DNA from: Vitis vinifera
Taxonomy: Eukaryota > Streptophyta > Magnoliopsida > Vitales > Vitaceae
DNA: 64,000 nucleotides
NCBI RefSeq assembly: GCF_030704535.1
Contig: NC_081810.1
Span: forward strand, 4,993,501-5,057,500
Reading direction: 5' to 3'
Part shown: positions 45,331 to 57,000 of the stretch, one piece after another
Layout: every line of letters starts with the position of its first letter
Position numbering within the stretch: position 1 is the stretch's first letter
Made by a program: the position numbers and the translations under genes
The notes under the pieces: generated by a model
Databases searched by the model: none
What the model was told of the DNA's origin: nothing
What the model saw: only the letters and a program-made list of their open reading frames with translations

Positions 45331-48300
45331 CATAATTGGTTGTTAAATGAAATCAACACACAATTGATTCTGAGTATGTCCGTGGAACTCTTAACGCAAC
45401 CAGTAGATGATCCACTAAACAGAAAAACGCAAAGAGGAGAGTTGCTAGGAGTCCCAAGACCCCTTAGCTTCATATTCTCAGCTCTTCTTGATGATGACCC
45501 CAAAATGGTTTTTCAGTAATGTTCTACATTTAGATAGCAGTAGGGCACCCATCTATAACCACTCTCTAATCTCTACGATCAACATATATATCCATCACAA
45601 TTCACAAATATCCTCAGTTTCTTATGATCACAACCCAAAATCCTCCACCAACTGTCCTTCCTGAAACCAAAAGAAGGTCATCCTTGTCCTCGTCCTTGTC
45701 CTCGTCGTGTTCCAACGACTTCTTTACTACAGTCCATGATGTCAACATGGGGACATCTGGGTCACAGGCCATGGCCTTCAGCAAAGCAAAAGGGGGCCTC
45801 AACCCCACCACCTTGTAAAAATAACCTTTTTTCTGTGGCCTTATCTCGGCGCATCCTGTGTTATCATAGGTTTATAATTGCGCCATCTTGTCATAAAAAG
45901 CATACCATACCAGCTCCACTGCCAAATGATCCCCACAATACAGGTAGCAAAACATTGAATGGCACGCTTGCATGCTTTTCCCAAACATTGATGGAGACTG
46001 ATACATACAACCTAGATAATATCTGGGCTTTGAGGGAATCCTATGAAAAATATATGGAATGGCTCCTATGTCATTCTGTATGAACACTACTGATCAATTA
46101 GAAAAGGGGGTTTCCAGATGGTGTGAAGAAACTTGATTAAGCTAAATAGTTCTCTCACTTTTCAGCAGCTGGATCATATGGGTAGTTGCCCAATCCCATC
46201 TGGCCTGCAGCCCCAGCCACCGCATTGACTGTCAGCTTCAACCTCTGAAAAAGAAGTCATGTTCATAGCACATGATAATTCCTTTGGAAATTGCCAGGTT
46301 TCCATGAGAGCTGTCTGTGTCCGTTAGGGAAAAAAAAAAAAACAGAACATGGGAAAAAAAAAATCCATAAAATTATCAACCACAAATGGCATTAAGTAAT
46401 GAACAGAGAAAATTAAGGACTGTGTCCTTGGCAGGGATAGATGCAAACAACATATGCTAACAGAGACATTGAGAAATGTGTAGCTGATGAGCTTAGTTTA
46501 AAAATTAGAAAAGAAGAAGAAAGAAAAAAGGGAACCCAGAAAAGAGGAGGTAAATTAATAATAAATAAGATACCCTTAATCCCCCCCCCCCCCCCCCCCC
46601 CGCCAATGGCAGCCCCACATCTTTAATCGCGTGATTATAAAACAAATGATTTGAAGGAGACCCACACAACATTATGAATTGTTTTAGGGAATGGATAAAA
46701 GAGAGAAGGATATTTGAAAAAGATAGACACAAACAATGTGAGAGAGGCACTACACTAATGGTGTGAAGGGATAAAAAGTAAACAAAGACAGAATTAATGT
46801 CAAATAAACATATGACATATGGATTTGGTAATTATGATTGGGTGGTAAGAGATGGAATTAAAGGTAATGGAGAGTCCTGGTCTTTATGCTGCTAATTTTT
46901 CTTTAATTAGGATTTTGAATATGGGGCCATCCTTTTTTTCCCATGGCAGGTTCACCCACATGCATCTAAGGACAGAAAACTACCTGGTACTGAATCATCA
47001 TGCAAGGCAGCTAATAGAGACTACTAATGAGTGTGCTTTTGATTTCAACTTTGAACATCAATTGTGTTCCAAGAATAAATTAAACATCCTTCATGTGCTT
47101 ATGATTATGTGCCTGAGAGTGAACAACTTCTATCCTTGATAATTAAGTTTTGCAGGACTCCTTTTCAGAAATTTCGGGGACCATGGCATCATGAAGACGA
47201 GGAAAATAAGGATGTCCAAATCCATTATTTGGCATGTAGACCCTATATAGATACTGGTTCTAGTTCCTCTTGTTAACCCTTTATGGATTAATATTGTAAA
47301 TCTCATCTGCATGAAAGTCCAATTCTTATCGACTCTCCTCAATTTAGCATCACAAAACAGTTCAAACCTTCACAAGACTCAACATGTGATGAGTTGTGAG
47401 GGCCAGCTCTGAAGTGAACCAACTGATGCTTAATTGGTAGGAAAGTTAAAGATGATAAATAAGACAGAACCATGTGTTTTACTTCTATCTGTTACTGGCT
47501 TTAGTTTAAGATTGTGTTTGTCTCATCTTAATCTTTATTTTTAAGAACAAATTGTTTAAGGTCCGAATATCATCATAATTTGTCGTCATTTTACTGATCG
47601 AATTTAGCATGTAAACAATTGCGGACTTTTTGACTTTTGCTTTGTCTAGTCCGGTTCTAATCCTGGAATTTGGGTCCACTTTCTCAATTCTTCAAGAACT
47701 TGTTTGAACTCTTCTACATGTTATACTAGAATTCAATTCAATACCCAATAAAGTAGACATAAACTAAAGCTTTTGTACATTTTTTTTTATGAGAATTACC
47801 AGTATTTTATCATGAATTATTAAAGGAAGAAGTTAATAAACTCTCAGCAGTTGCCCGTCTTTTAAGTTTGAATACAGAGGAAACTAAAGTGTTTGGAAGG
47901 AAGAGATGTTTGGCCTAGCCCAATTAGAAGAAACTTACCCCTAAAATAGGACATTTTTTAATTAACAAATGCTGACATCCTAGCAGAAGAATAATAGAGA
48001 TCAACAATCACAATGGAGAGGGAACTAACAACCATGACTAATATTTATGAAAGCATAGGCCAAGGTGGGGTAGTCCCAGTTTAAGAGTCCATGGAAACTG
48101 TATTTGCTTCACGCTCTCTCATTGAATTTGTTCTTTTTCTTCCTTCACATTGCTGGATTTCTGGTGCCAAAGAGACTGCAGAACTTGAATCTTTGTCAAC
48201 TTCAAAAACAGATTACTTCACATACTCCAAAGTGTCCATCTACCATATGTGTGTGTTTACTGTTATTTAATTTATCAAACAATGATGTGTTAATAATAAG

Positions 48301-48500
48301 ATTGGTTATAGGTTTGAAAGCTGCCCCATATGCTATTAGTAGTGGTAGTAATCATAACACCCCAACAAGATGAACACAACTTGTTCACCCAAAACATAAA
48401 CAAATAAAAGTCCAGCACAACTTTGAAGGTTAGGATCGATCATATCCCTCCAAAGTTTCATTATTCATTTGTTCCTGTAGGACCTTGCAGCTGCTTTTTC
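45331..48500. other. Region between RPL35 and the NaKR gene; one orphan exon, otherwise nothing assigned
   Basis: I see no complete gene. A possible terminal exon lies at 46155-46244, and a second short minus-strand frame with plausible composition at about 47150-47265. A poly(C) run is at 46580-46601. Other frames lack family signatures. Confidence 0.5.
46155..46244 (-). CDS. Possible last exon of an unrecognised minus-strand gene
   Basis: A clean acceptor (TGACTTCTTTTTCAG) is followed in phase by RLKLTVNAVAGAAGQMGLGN, then YPYDPAAEK and TGA. Codon composition looks coding and the acceptor is strong, but I could not link upstream exons with confidence and do not recognise the protein. It could be the 3' end of a small gene or a relic. 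Confidence 0.35.
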   Translation of the reverse strand, partial: RLKLTVNAVAGAAGQMGLGNYPYDPAAEK

Positions 48501-48501
48501 T

Positions 48502-48532
<31 letters not shown>

Positions 48533-48534
48533 GT

Positions 48535-48591
<57 letters not shown>
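48501..48591 (+). repeat. (CT)n microsatellite upstream of the NaKR gene
   Basis: Mixed CTCTGTCTCTGT then about 22 CT units, ending about 135 bp before the NaKR start codon. CT stretches in plant core promoters and leaders are often Y-patch-like; this one is unusually long. Confidence 0.85.
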
Positions 48592-48725
48592 ATCCATCAA
48601 GTTTAAAAGAAGATTAGTTGGCCTCATACGAAAGATCATTCTCCAACGCTCCACCTTTCTACATATCAAATTCAGCTTCACTAAGCCAGTGATTCTATCT
48701 AAGTTATTCCCATATTCTGCCAAAC

Positions 48726-49814
48726 ATGAAAGGAGTGGATCTCTTCTGTGCTTCTCCAGCTTCTACAGCCATATGTTCAAGCATGGATCAGCGCTCCATG
48801 GTCCGCCGCGGCACCAGGCCCATCAACCACCATAATCCTTATCTCAGTGATAGGCGAAGAAGCCGGCCACTTGCGCCTGTCCCATGTTCATCTCGGTTAC
48901 CCATCAGTCCTACGCTTCACCATCACAAGAGTAGAAAGAGTTCTGCTAAGCAAACTGATCTCAGGAGGAAGAGCTCTGCTGACAAAAATGATCTAACCAG
49001 CCCTCCTGGTTCCTCCAGATATCTTCTAAGTGACACACCTTTCTTCAACTTGTTACCGGACTCTGATCGTGTCTCAGCATTGGTTCCTACACAAACTGCA
49101 AGGCCACTGGTTCCTACACAAACTACAAGGCCACTGGTTCCTACACAAACTACAAGGCCACTGGTTCCTACAAAAACTGCAAGGCCTCGGCGCCTGAACT
49201 CGAATGATTCTCCTGCCTTAGTATCATCTTCATCTGCTCGTTCCCACGACCAGGTTCTTTTTGTTCCCCCACATCAAATTGAAGGTTTTTTTTTTTTTTT
49301 TGCAAGAAATTTCATGCGTATTATAATTGTTATTATCATTTGGTTTTGCAGGTGGTGGTTTTGTGGGTATCATTGCATTGCAAGGGGTGCGAAGGAAAGC
49401 TGAGAAAACACATATCCAAAATGGAAGGTAAGTTTAGTACACAGAAAAGTATGCTTTACAACTCAATCTTCCAAAATTTCTTGTGGAAATCCGTGAGAAT
49501 TACTCTTCTTTTCATTTAAACATGAATTATGAGATGTCTATATCCTTTTTCTACGAAAAGAAACCAAGTCGGTTTCATGAGTTGTCCTCCAATTCTTAAG
49601 CACTACAATTCAAAGAAACATTGTTCCATTTTCCACAGGCGTGACATCATTCAGTATAGATTTGGCCACAAAGAAAGTGACTGTAATTGGAGACGTGACC
49701 CCCTTAGGAGTGCTTGCAAGCGTGTCGAGGGTGAAGAATGCACAACTCTGGCCATCTCCAACATCTTCCTCATCGCCATTGTCATCCTCGGCCATGACTA
49801 GCCTCACTTACTGA
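48726..49814 (+). CDS. NaKR-type heavy-metal-associated (HMA) domain protein
   Basis: Three exons (48726-49253, 49352-49427, 49639-49814) with GT-AG junctions give 259 residues. The N-terminal end MKGVDLFCASPASTAICSSM matches the conserved start of Arabidopsis NaKR1 (SODIUM POTASSIUM ROOT DEFECTIVE 1) and relatives. A long Ser/Arg/Pro-rich linker follows, with SSRYLLSDTPFFNLLPDS and SSSARSHDQ near the end. The C-terminal HMA fold starts VVVLWVSLHCKGCEGKLRKH, with metal-binding CxxC in HCKGCEGK, then EGVTSFSIDLATKKVTV. NaKR1 is a phloem protein needed for Na/K handling and long-distance FT movement; whether this paralog shares that role is inference. The first intron follows the family position just before VVVL. 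The linker carries a 27-bp minisatellite. Confidence 0.92.
49077..49184 (+). repeat. In-frame 27-bp minisatellite in the NaKR coding sequence
   Basis: Four head-to-tail copies of a unit encoding PLVPTQTTR (first copy ALVPTQTAR, last PLVPTKTAR). The middle two copies are identical at the DNA level as far as I can see. Confidence 0.92.
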
Positions 49815-52800
49815 TTGCTGGAACCAAGCTCTTAGATTTTTTTTTTTCTTTCTTTTAATTGAACTAGCTTGAAGTACTAGCAGGTGTGCATGAATGTTTA
49901 GCTGATGCTATATCGCAGACAACATCAAATTTGTAATGTAAATGTAAAACCTTATCATGGGTTCTGAACCATAATCTTTTGTTGTTCAAAAGAAAAAGTG
50001 TTTGTTTGGTTATATTTCTCTTGTGATCTCTGCTCATCACTTCTTGGAACAAGTAATGGTGTCTTTCTAAATATTCCCCTTCTCTTTCAAATTTAAAATC
50101 CCTGCTTGGGCTGGCATCTCCAAACATATGTCTTCTAGTTTACTACTTCCCATTTAATATACACACGGTTGAGGAGAGCATGTGATTCAGATTGTACTGT
50201 GATCATATATGCACAAAAAACCAGGTCACAGAGTCAGAGACCCTTGTTGTAAAAGCTTAAATCATAGCTATGGAGAATGACTTAATGACATATTATCATA
50301 TATCCTCCTTATGGAATACCATGAAAATTATAATGATCTCCAAAGCAGAGCACCATGGGCATGTGAGTGATACAGTACTTTGACTGGTGTACTAGTAAGA
50401 ATATGATAGCACATAAACATCATGACAATGTGCAGAGAGTGGGGAATGCATGCGACACTCAATAGCATGTAAGGATGTGGTGCTTCTTCTTTTTCTTTTT
50501 AATTTCCTTCTGGATGTGTCCATGGAAGTGGTGAGCTGTTCTTCTCTTTGGGGTTTTGAATTTGGAGTGTAATGATGCTACCTTCTCTTTTGGAGATATG
50601 CTGTCTAGTGCCCTACAAACTCTAAAATCACACATCTCGACTCAAGAGTTTTCACATAAACTCAGTAAATGAAAATAAATATCAATAAGATTCAAACTCA
50701 GCTATGAATTATTGATCAATATTATAGGATTATAATCTTATGGATTGAAAAAATGGGAATGGATAAAGAAAAATATGGGAGGAGACTAAAACCAATCTTC
50801 CAATTTCCACAGAAGAAGCCAAACAAATAAAAAAAAATCTCTTATCTTGGGATGTAGAAATCCTCCTACCAGTCCCAACCTTGGTGGAATTCCTTCCACC
50901 CACCATGAACAAAAATGATGACACCAAGGAATACTTTTGGTTGCAAGTCTCTTTCAAAATTTCCAATGGTGGGCCTGTCTGTTTCCTTTCTAGTTTGGCT
51001 TTTGGGACTTTCCAAGTTCTCTTAACTAACTTATAGGACAAAATAGACTTTGGAATACCAATGGATGTAGAAGCAGCTTTAAAAAGAAAAAAAAAACTAA
51101 ATCAATAAGATTTGATTTGATTTTCTTTTCTCCTTTGTTTCCCTTGTTTTCCTTGAGATGTTTTCGTGGCTTTAATTTTCTTTGACTAAATCTTGGTCGG
51201 CTGGAAAAGAAAATATTGGAAAAAAAAGTTGAAATGGAAGCACCCATCAAGGGATTATATAATGTTTATGGGAGACATATTCGATAATTTAGAGCGGCGC
51301 ACCATCAATGGCCATGGATTTGGGGTTTGAAAACCATCTTTTTCCTTGGTAAGTGGAGGTGTTTGGATGCAGTGATATGATATGGGAATTTATTTCTCAC
51401 CCAAACACATGATTGCAGATTCAAGAATTGATAGATATGTTTTACTATGCAACCAAACAGGGTAGCAAGAAAGTTGAAAATGACAGAGATGAGGATGAGG
51501 AGAGGGACCAAAACCTAAAATGTTAGAATCGTATCCATAATTTTGCTTTTGGGTCATGTCCTTTTTTGAGACATGGCTCCATATTTCATGTTGGGTATGG
51601 TTGAAACTTTAAATGGTATAATTTCCACATGATTAGCTTATCTATGAAAGCTGCTATAAAAGATCAAAACCTAGGCTTTGTTAAAGACTTGGTATAGCCC
51701 GCCCTTCATATCATTGCAGATGCACATGAACAGATACAGCATTACAGGACCCATAGCTGTTTTATTTTAATGGAAAAGGTAACATCGAGTTTGATGAAAG
51801 GAGGAAAAGTTCTCCATCCCTGTCATGATCAACTGATCATTCATCAGTGAAGCACTTTGTCTTTCCCACAAACTATTGGCTTTCTTGGAGAAAAATGGGA
51901 AGGAATGGAAAAGGATATCAAGCCCTCCTTTTTTTTTTTTTTTTTGTGGTCCAAAGATAGTAGAAAACAATAATAAAAATTAGAGAAAAATTTGTATCTG
52001 AACTTTCTCATTTCTCCCACAATGTTGATTGTAGGCACCTTGTCTATGACATATTGGCATATGGGAAAACATTCAGAGACTTGGATGAGGCAAAATTGCT
52101 ATGGCTGCCAGGTACTAGCTTGGTGGTGACTTGGGCAAAACTCAAGTATGAGATTTTATTCTATTGAGATTATGTTTTCAAAGTGGATGCATTAAAAGGG
52201 AGGTAGAATATTTTTTGAGATTTTCTATAATTAAAAAAAAGAATTCATCATGCTTATGGTAGTACTTATGTTATCTCCTCCTAACAAAATGGAAAAGGCT
52301 TACAAAAAACTCTTTTAAGGAGAGGGGAGTAACATGCCCCAAAGGTGATGATTGAACGTAAGTGACACAACTATGCTATTCTAAAACCTCTTTGTGACAA
52401 TGAATATTGCTAGCACACAACTATGGACCTAATGTCACCATGGTACATCCTATGCGCTCAACGTCTTGCAGTGTGGTTGTGGCGCATGGCACAGGTTGGG
52501 TATGTTTTTAGATGGAAAGAATTAGCAATGTTGGCATATATAGACAAACAATGCAAAAGATATGGATTATGGGTTGAGAAGAATACTCTACACACATATA
52601 TTATGTCATAGCAAGAATGGGAGCTAAGAGAACCTTGATACACATTAGATAGCTTATTGTCATGGACTGTTTGTTTGGTGTCCGTGACTGTAGTGAAGGT
52701 GTTGATCCAGATTAGTTTGTTGATTGGTTTGAGCTGAATGTAATGGGAATCACTCCAGGGAAAGGGAGTATATGTGATGTTGGAATGCTTTTTCAGAGTT

Positions 52801-54654
52801 TAGGCAGGTCGACCCGATTAAGTTTTGGGACCTTATCGCTAGTCAAAGACTTGACAATGAAGAAGTGCTTGATCATCTCCTACACAAATTGGTCGGGAGC
52901 TGAAGTCGTTCCCTTGATGAGTCCATGGCAGGACGAAACCAATCAATATAGTGACATTGAAATGCATGGCGTGCAGGTTGAGCCCCTTTGATTCTTGCCC
53001 ATGGGGTCGCTGCATAGGTCGTGCCACTGCGTTGGAACTCTAGGTCCGTGACATTATGCCATCAATGGGTTGAATGGCACATATAAGCTCAATGTTAGCC
53101 CATTGACTTCAAGCATGCGACATCGAGGCCTCATGAGATAACACATTGGCCTCATGAGTGACCTATGATAATGACAAGGTGACACAAAAACACAATGCCT
53201 TGTACAATGCGTGGTGAGCCATGGGCATAATGTCATGGTCCATTACATTAAGATGATATTGGAAGAGGCACAATGATGCAGCAGTATTGAGACTGACTCA
53301 GATAAGATATCTGATGGTAGGCACAAGGGTCTGATGCCTTGTGCGTGGAGATGAGGAGTCATGGGTGCAATGCCCTGGCTCGTTACTACACCAAGAAGAC
53401 AAATGCATGAGCAGGTTGCATTGGTGTAGATGCAAGGGAAACACACAAGCATGCTGGTTGGCATGCTCAAGAAGCTTGCAGTAAATTGCCTAGACATGCT
53501 ATATCAAGCTGGTATGTGGATTGATGCAAGAGGTAGCAACATAAGGAGTTGAAATGGGTAAGGAATGGGCCGAAGACATATGAAATTTTCAAAGTTGGAT
53601 TCAAAGTGTGATTGTAATTTGAATTTGAGTAGGAGTTCAAATTCTTATTGTAATGGTAAAGAGGGTCAAGAAAAGTGACATGATCTAGAGAGTAGATTAT
53701 TGAGCATAACTACAAGTGGCTTAAGTAAGGACATATGTAATTGCTATGATGATGGCATGAGTAGGAGAATGAATGATAGGTAGTAATGACAGAGGCCATG
53801 GACCGGGAAACTACCCAGAATATGTGTGATATGAATGGACTAATTCAGGAAACTTGGATGTATATACATAACGTGCATTACCAAGCCTTCTATGCATGAA
53901 TTTATGAAAGAGAATTAAGGAAGTTTTACTCAGAGAAGTCTTTGACCATTTCTTATAACTATTTTGGGAGAACTAATATAAGTAGGGGCTTTTCCCCGGA
54001 AAATGTTGTGTTGCTTGTGTACTTTTCTTTATTTCTTTATCTCATGGAGCCTGAAGATGACTGACTTTAGATCTCATGAAAATATTGGGGTAAAGTTTGC
54101 GCCACTGACACGAATTATATAGACATTACATCTGGAAACAGCAAAAGGTTAAACCATTTTTAAAATTTAATGCATGGAGATGAGCTCAAGCAGGGTGAAC
54201 CTGACCAGTGTGCAAAGCTTTGTTCAATACAAGAATATTCTGTGGAGGAACAAAACCTGACATGCCCACAGTACAATTTGAACAGGCCCTGTTGATACCC
54301 ACCCAGCAAATATGGGTTGCCATGGGCTAATGTATTTATGCATCTCTTGGCCTCTTACCTAAAGATTGTATGGTACCATGCTGAATTGGCCTTTTCTCTT
54401 AAAGTACCCTTCAAGTTTATCATATAGTTTGGCAGCCCATTTCATTTCAATGTCACAGTTAGCGGCTATGGGCCTTCTAAATATTCAATACCATATTTCA
54501 CATAATATTAAAAAGGAACCCCAGCCACTCCACCATGGGGTTCATAATGAAAAGAGCTTGGCTGTCCAAACCAAACGCACCCATACCTTACAAATTAACA
54601 ATTCCATCATCTGCTCCACTGTTGTTCAACTCACCCTTCCAATATGTACATGTG
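49815..54654. other. Region between NaKR and the first dirigent gene, no gene assigned
   Basis: No recognisable protein. Between about 52.4 and 54.1 kb the sequence is less AT-rich and has the texture of a degenerate LTR element (for example AACTAATATAAGTAGGGGCT near 53971, possibly an LTR promoter), but I found no domain, primer site or paired LTR. Confidence 0.5.
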
Positions 54655-54662
54655 TATATATA
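54655..54662 (+). promoter_or_regulatory. TATA box of the first dirigent gene
   Basis: TATATATA about 50 bp upstream of the ATG, implying a leader of only about 20-25 nt. Confidence 0.7.
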
Positions 54663-54711
54663 GGGACACTGAAACTCATCTTCATCCATCCCCTCTCTTG
54701 ACTAAGCTCAA

Positions 54712-55665
54712 ATGGCAAAACATATCTTACTCACATCCAGAGCACTCAAGGCCACACTCCACCTCTTGCTCCTAGCCATTGCCCTTAGATGTGTCCATGC
54801 AGCTCGAATCCTCACCGAAGAGGATGCAGACCCTCCAGTCATGGTGCCTGCACCTGAAGCACCTGACATGGCTCCAGTGGCAGGCCCTGCTGCCACCATA
54901 CCAACCGCTGCAAGCCCCTTGACAACCACTACTAGCGCGACCGTGGCTGATGAACATCCACCCTTGTCATTCTTCATGCATGACATACTAGGCGGGTCCA
55001 ATCCTACCACAAGGGTTGAGGCCGGGATCATTGCCAATACGCAAATCAATGGCTTGCCTTTCACTAAAACAAATGGTGGGGTCTTCCCTATGAATGGTGG
55101 TGTTCCTCTTGTCACAGCCAATGGCGTCATCAACAACAATGGCATTATGAACAACAACAATCTCCCATTCCTGGCTGGACTCAATGGCGCATCCACCAGC
55201 ACTGTGGTACAAAACAATGGTAACAACAATGTAGTCACCAATGGAGACACACTTCCATTTGTGACACCTGGCCAGCTCCCAGCCGGAGCCACTCTTCAGA
55301 AGCTGATGTTTGGGACTATTACAGTGATCGATGATGAACTCACAGAAGGACACGAGATCGGTTCCTCAGTTGTTGGGAGAGCACAGGGATTCTATTTAGC
55401 TAGCTCATTAGATGGGAGCAGCCAAACAATGGCATTCACAGCATTGTTTCATGAGGGTGATCATCATGAAGAGGACACACTCAGTTTCTTTGGGGTACAT
55501 CGCACGGCTGCACCAGAGTCTCAGATTGCCATTGTTGGGGGGACTGGAAAATACGAGAATGCAAACGGATATGCCTCAATTCAGACACTTCATCCAACCG
55601 ACCAGCACACAACTGATGGCGTTGAGACACTTCTTCATGTCAGTGTCTTCATCTCTGATCAGTGA
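54712..55665 (+). CDS. Dirigent protein, ESB1/DIR10-like (long N-terminal type)
   Basis: A single exon encodes 317 residues. A signal peptide (residues 1-31, cleavage near CVHA-ARI) is followed by a Pro/Ala/acidic region (35-80), LSFFMHDILGGSNPTTRVEA at 86-105, an Asn/Gly-rich insert (110-195, runs of NNN), then the rest of the dirigent fold: LQKLMFGTITVIDDELTEGH, VGRAQGFYLASSLDGSSQTM, FFGVHRTA and IAIVGGTGKYENANGYASI. Dirigent proteins steer stereoselective coupling of phenoxy radicals; the ESB1 group acts in the root endodermis to organise lignin in the Casparian strip. The insert between the two halves of the domain is characteristic of this group. A near neighbour of the same type lies downstream in opposite orientation. 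Confidence 0.93.
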   Translation: MAKHILLTSRALKATLHLLLLAIALRCVHAARILTEEDADPPVMVPAPEAPDMAPVAGPAATIPTAASPLTTTTSATVADEHPPLSFFMHDILGGSNPTTRVEAGIIANTQINGLPFTKTNGGVFPMNGGVPLVTANGVINNNGIMNNNNLPFLAGLNGASTSTVVQNNGNNNVVTNGDTLPFVTPGQLPAGATLQKLMFGTITVIDDELTEGHEIGSSVVGRAQGFYLASSLDGSSQTMAFTALFHEGDHHEEDTLSFFGVHRTAAPESQIAIVGGTGKYENANGYASIQTLHPTDQHTTDGVETLLHVSVFISDQ

Positions 55666-57000
55666 TCACTAGCTGGCTCTACCAGTGCCATCGTAGCATG
55701 GAACCAAGCTTGTGTGTGCAGTTTCTTTGAATGTGAAAGTTTCTATGACTGAATGAAAAAATGAAGTCTTTTAAGCCTCTATAATTAGTGTGATCAGTGA
55801 ACCATGACCATGCAAAGAAGAGCATTTCAATTTCTGAAATCACCCATGACCATCAATACTACCTTATAGATCTTGAACTCCGACAGTCCAAGAAAATTGT
55901 ATGACAATGCTCTTATGCTGGATCACCCGACTGCATATTGAACGCTTAAGCACATTTCTGAGACCACTATCCCGTGAATTTGGTAATCAAACAATCGAAC
56001 CAAGCATAAGAAAGTTCCCTTAAAGGCACAATAGTCAAGAATTTAATGGAACTACGGACACCAGCAGAGGACCAAATAGAAAGAAAAAGAGTACTCAAAC
56101 GAACTTATATAGTTTGGAATTATGGGCAAACTGAATCTAGTCTTACTGTATACTGTGGAAGGCCACATTTAAATTGGTCCACCCAGGAATCAGAATAACT
56201 TGAACTTTTCTGTTCTTCATTTAAATTTTTGAGCCAAAATTCCAAAATCAAAGGCAATATCTTCTCTGACTGTAGAGTCATTTTTACTTTTCATTTGTCG
56301 GTAAAGTTTTCGTCTTTCTCATCTCTCGGGGTCATTCCAACAAGGAATTCAAAAAATAACTTCTAAGTTGTAGATCCCAATCTTAATAATAAAATTTTCG
56401 GAGTTCTTTTTTTTTTTCTTTGGCCTGTCTCTTCCAAATTCATGATGGAAACTATTTCAAGTCTAAGAAACTACTCTCAATTTAACTCCGAAGGGTGGCT
56501 AAATTCAAATTCAGCTCTCTTCTCTTGATCCTTTGGAGAGTGGAAACAAGAACTAGGAACAGGGCTGAGATAAGAGAGAACTCTTGACTTCTTTCCTAAT
56601 ATTGAAACTTGAACGTTAATGTAGTTCCAATTTCTTAGAGACTGAGGTAAATTCAAACAACAAGTAGATGATTTTTTCTCCGTTATTTTAGGAAGAGGAA
56701 TGAGGAGTCAGAAAGGGGAGGATATCTAAATCAAGAACATTATTTCTACTGCTGCCTACTTATTCCATGATAAGGACCAAACCAGTTCCTATATCTAATA
56801 ATATGGGATGTGATTATTTTATATTAAAAATATTAATAATAATGTAGTTGTTATCTTCATTTCAGAATCTCACAAAAATTCATTAGACTGAGTTGCAGTT
56901 TCCAGAAGGATTAATAAAGATGCAAGTTTAGGTAGTAGGAAAAGCACAAGGTATTCTCTTATAAAAATGTTCTACACAACAGCCATGCTTAATCCACGCA
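55666..57000. other. Spacer between the two convergent dirigent genes
   Basis: No coding frame of note; AT-rich, presumably the two 3' ends and their untranslated regions. Confidence 0.7.

Noticed and set aside
47150-47265. Minus-strand frame containing YMPNNGFGHPYFPRLHDAMV before a stop
   Set aside because: Composition looks coding, but there is no clear acceptor or partner exon and I do not recognise it; another frame is open over the same bases.
52390-54100. Possible degenerate LTR retroelement between NaKR and the dirigent gene
   Set aside because: No pol domain, primer-binding site, polypurine tract or paired LTRs could be found; only texture suggests it.
54708-55353. Minus-strand frames of 121 and 194 codons
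   Set aside because: Antisense shadows of the first dirigent gene.
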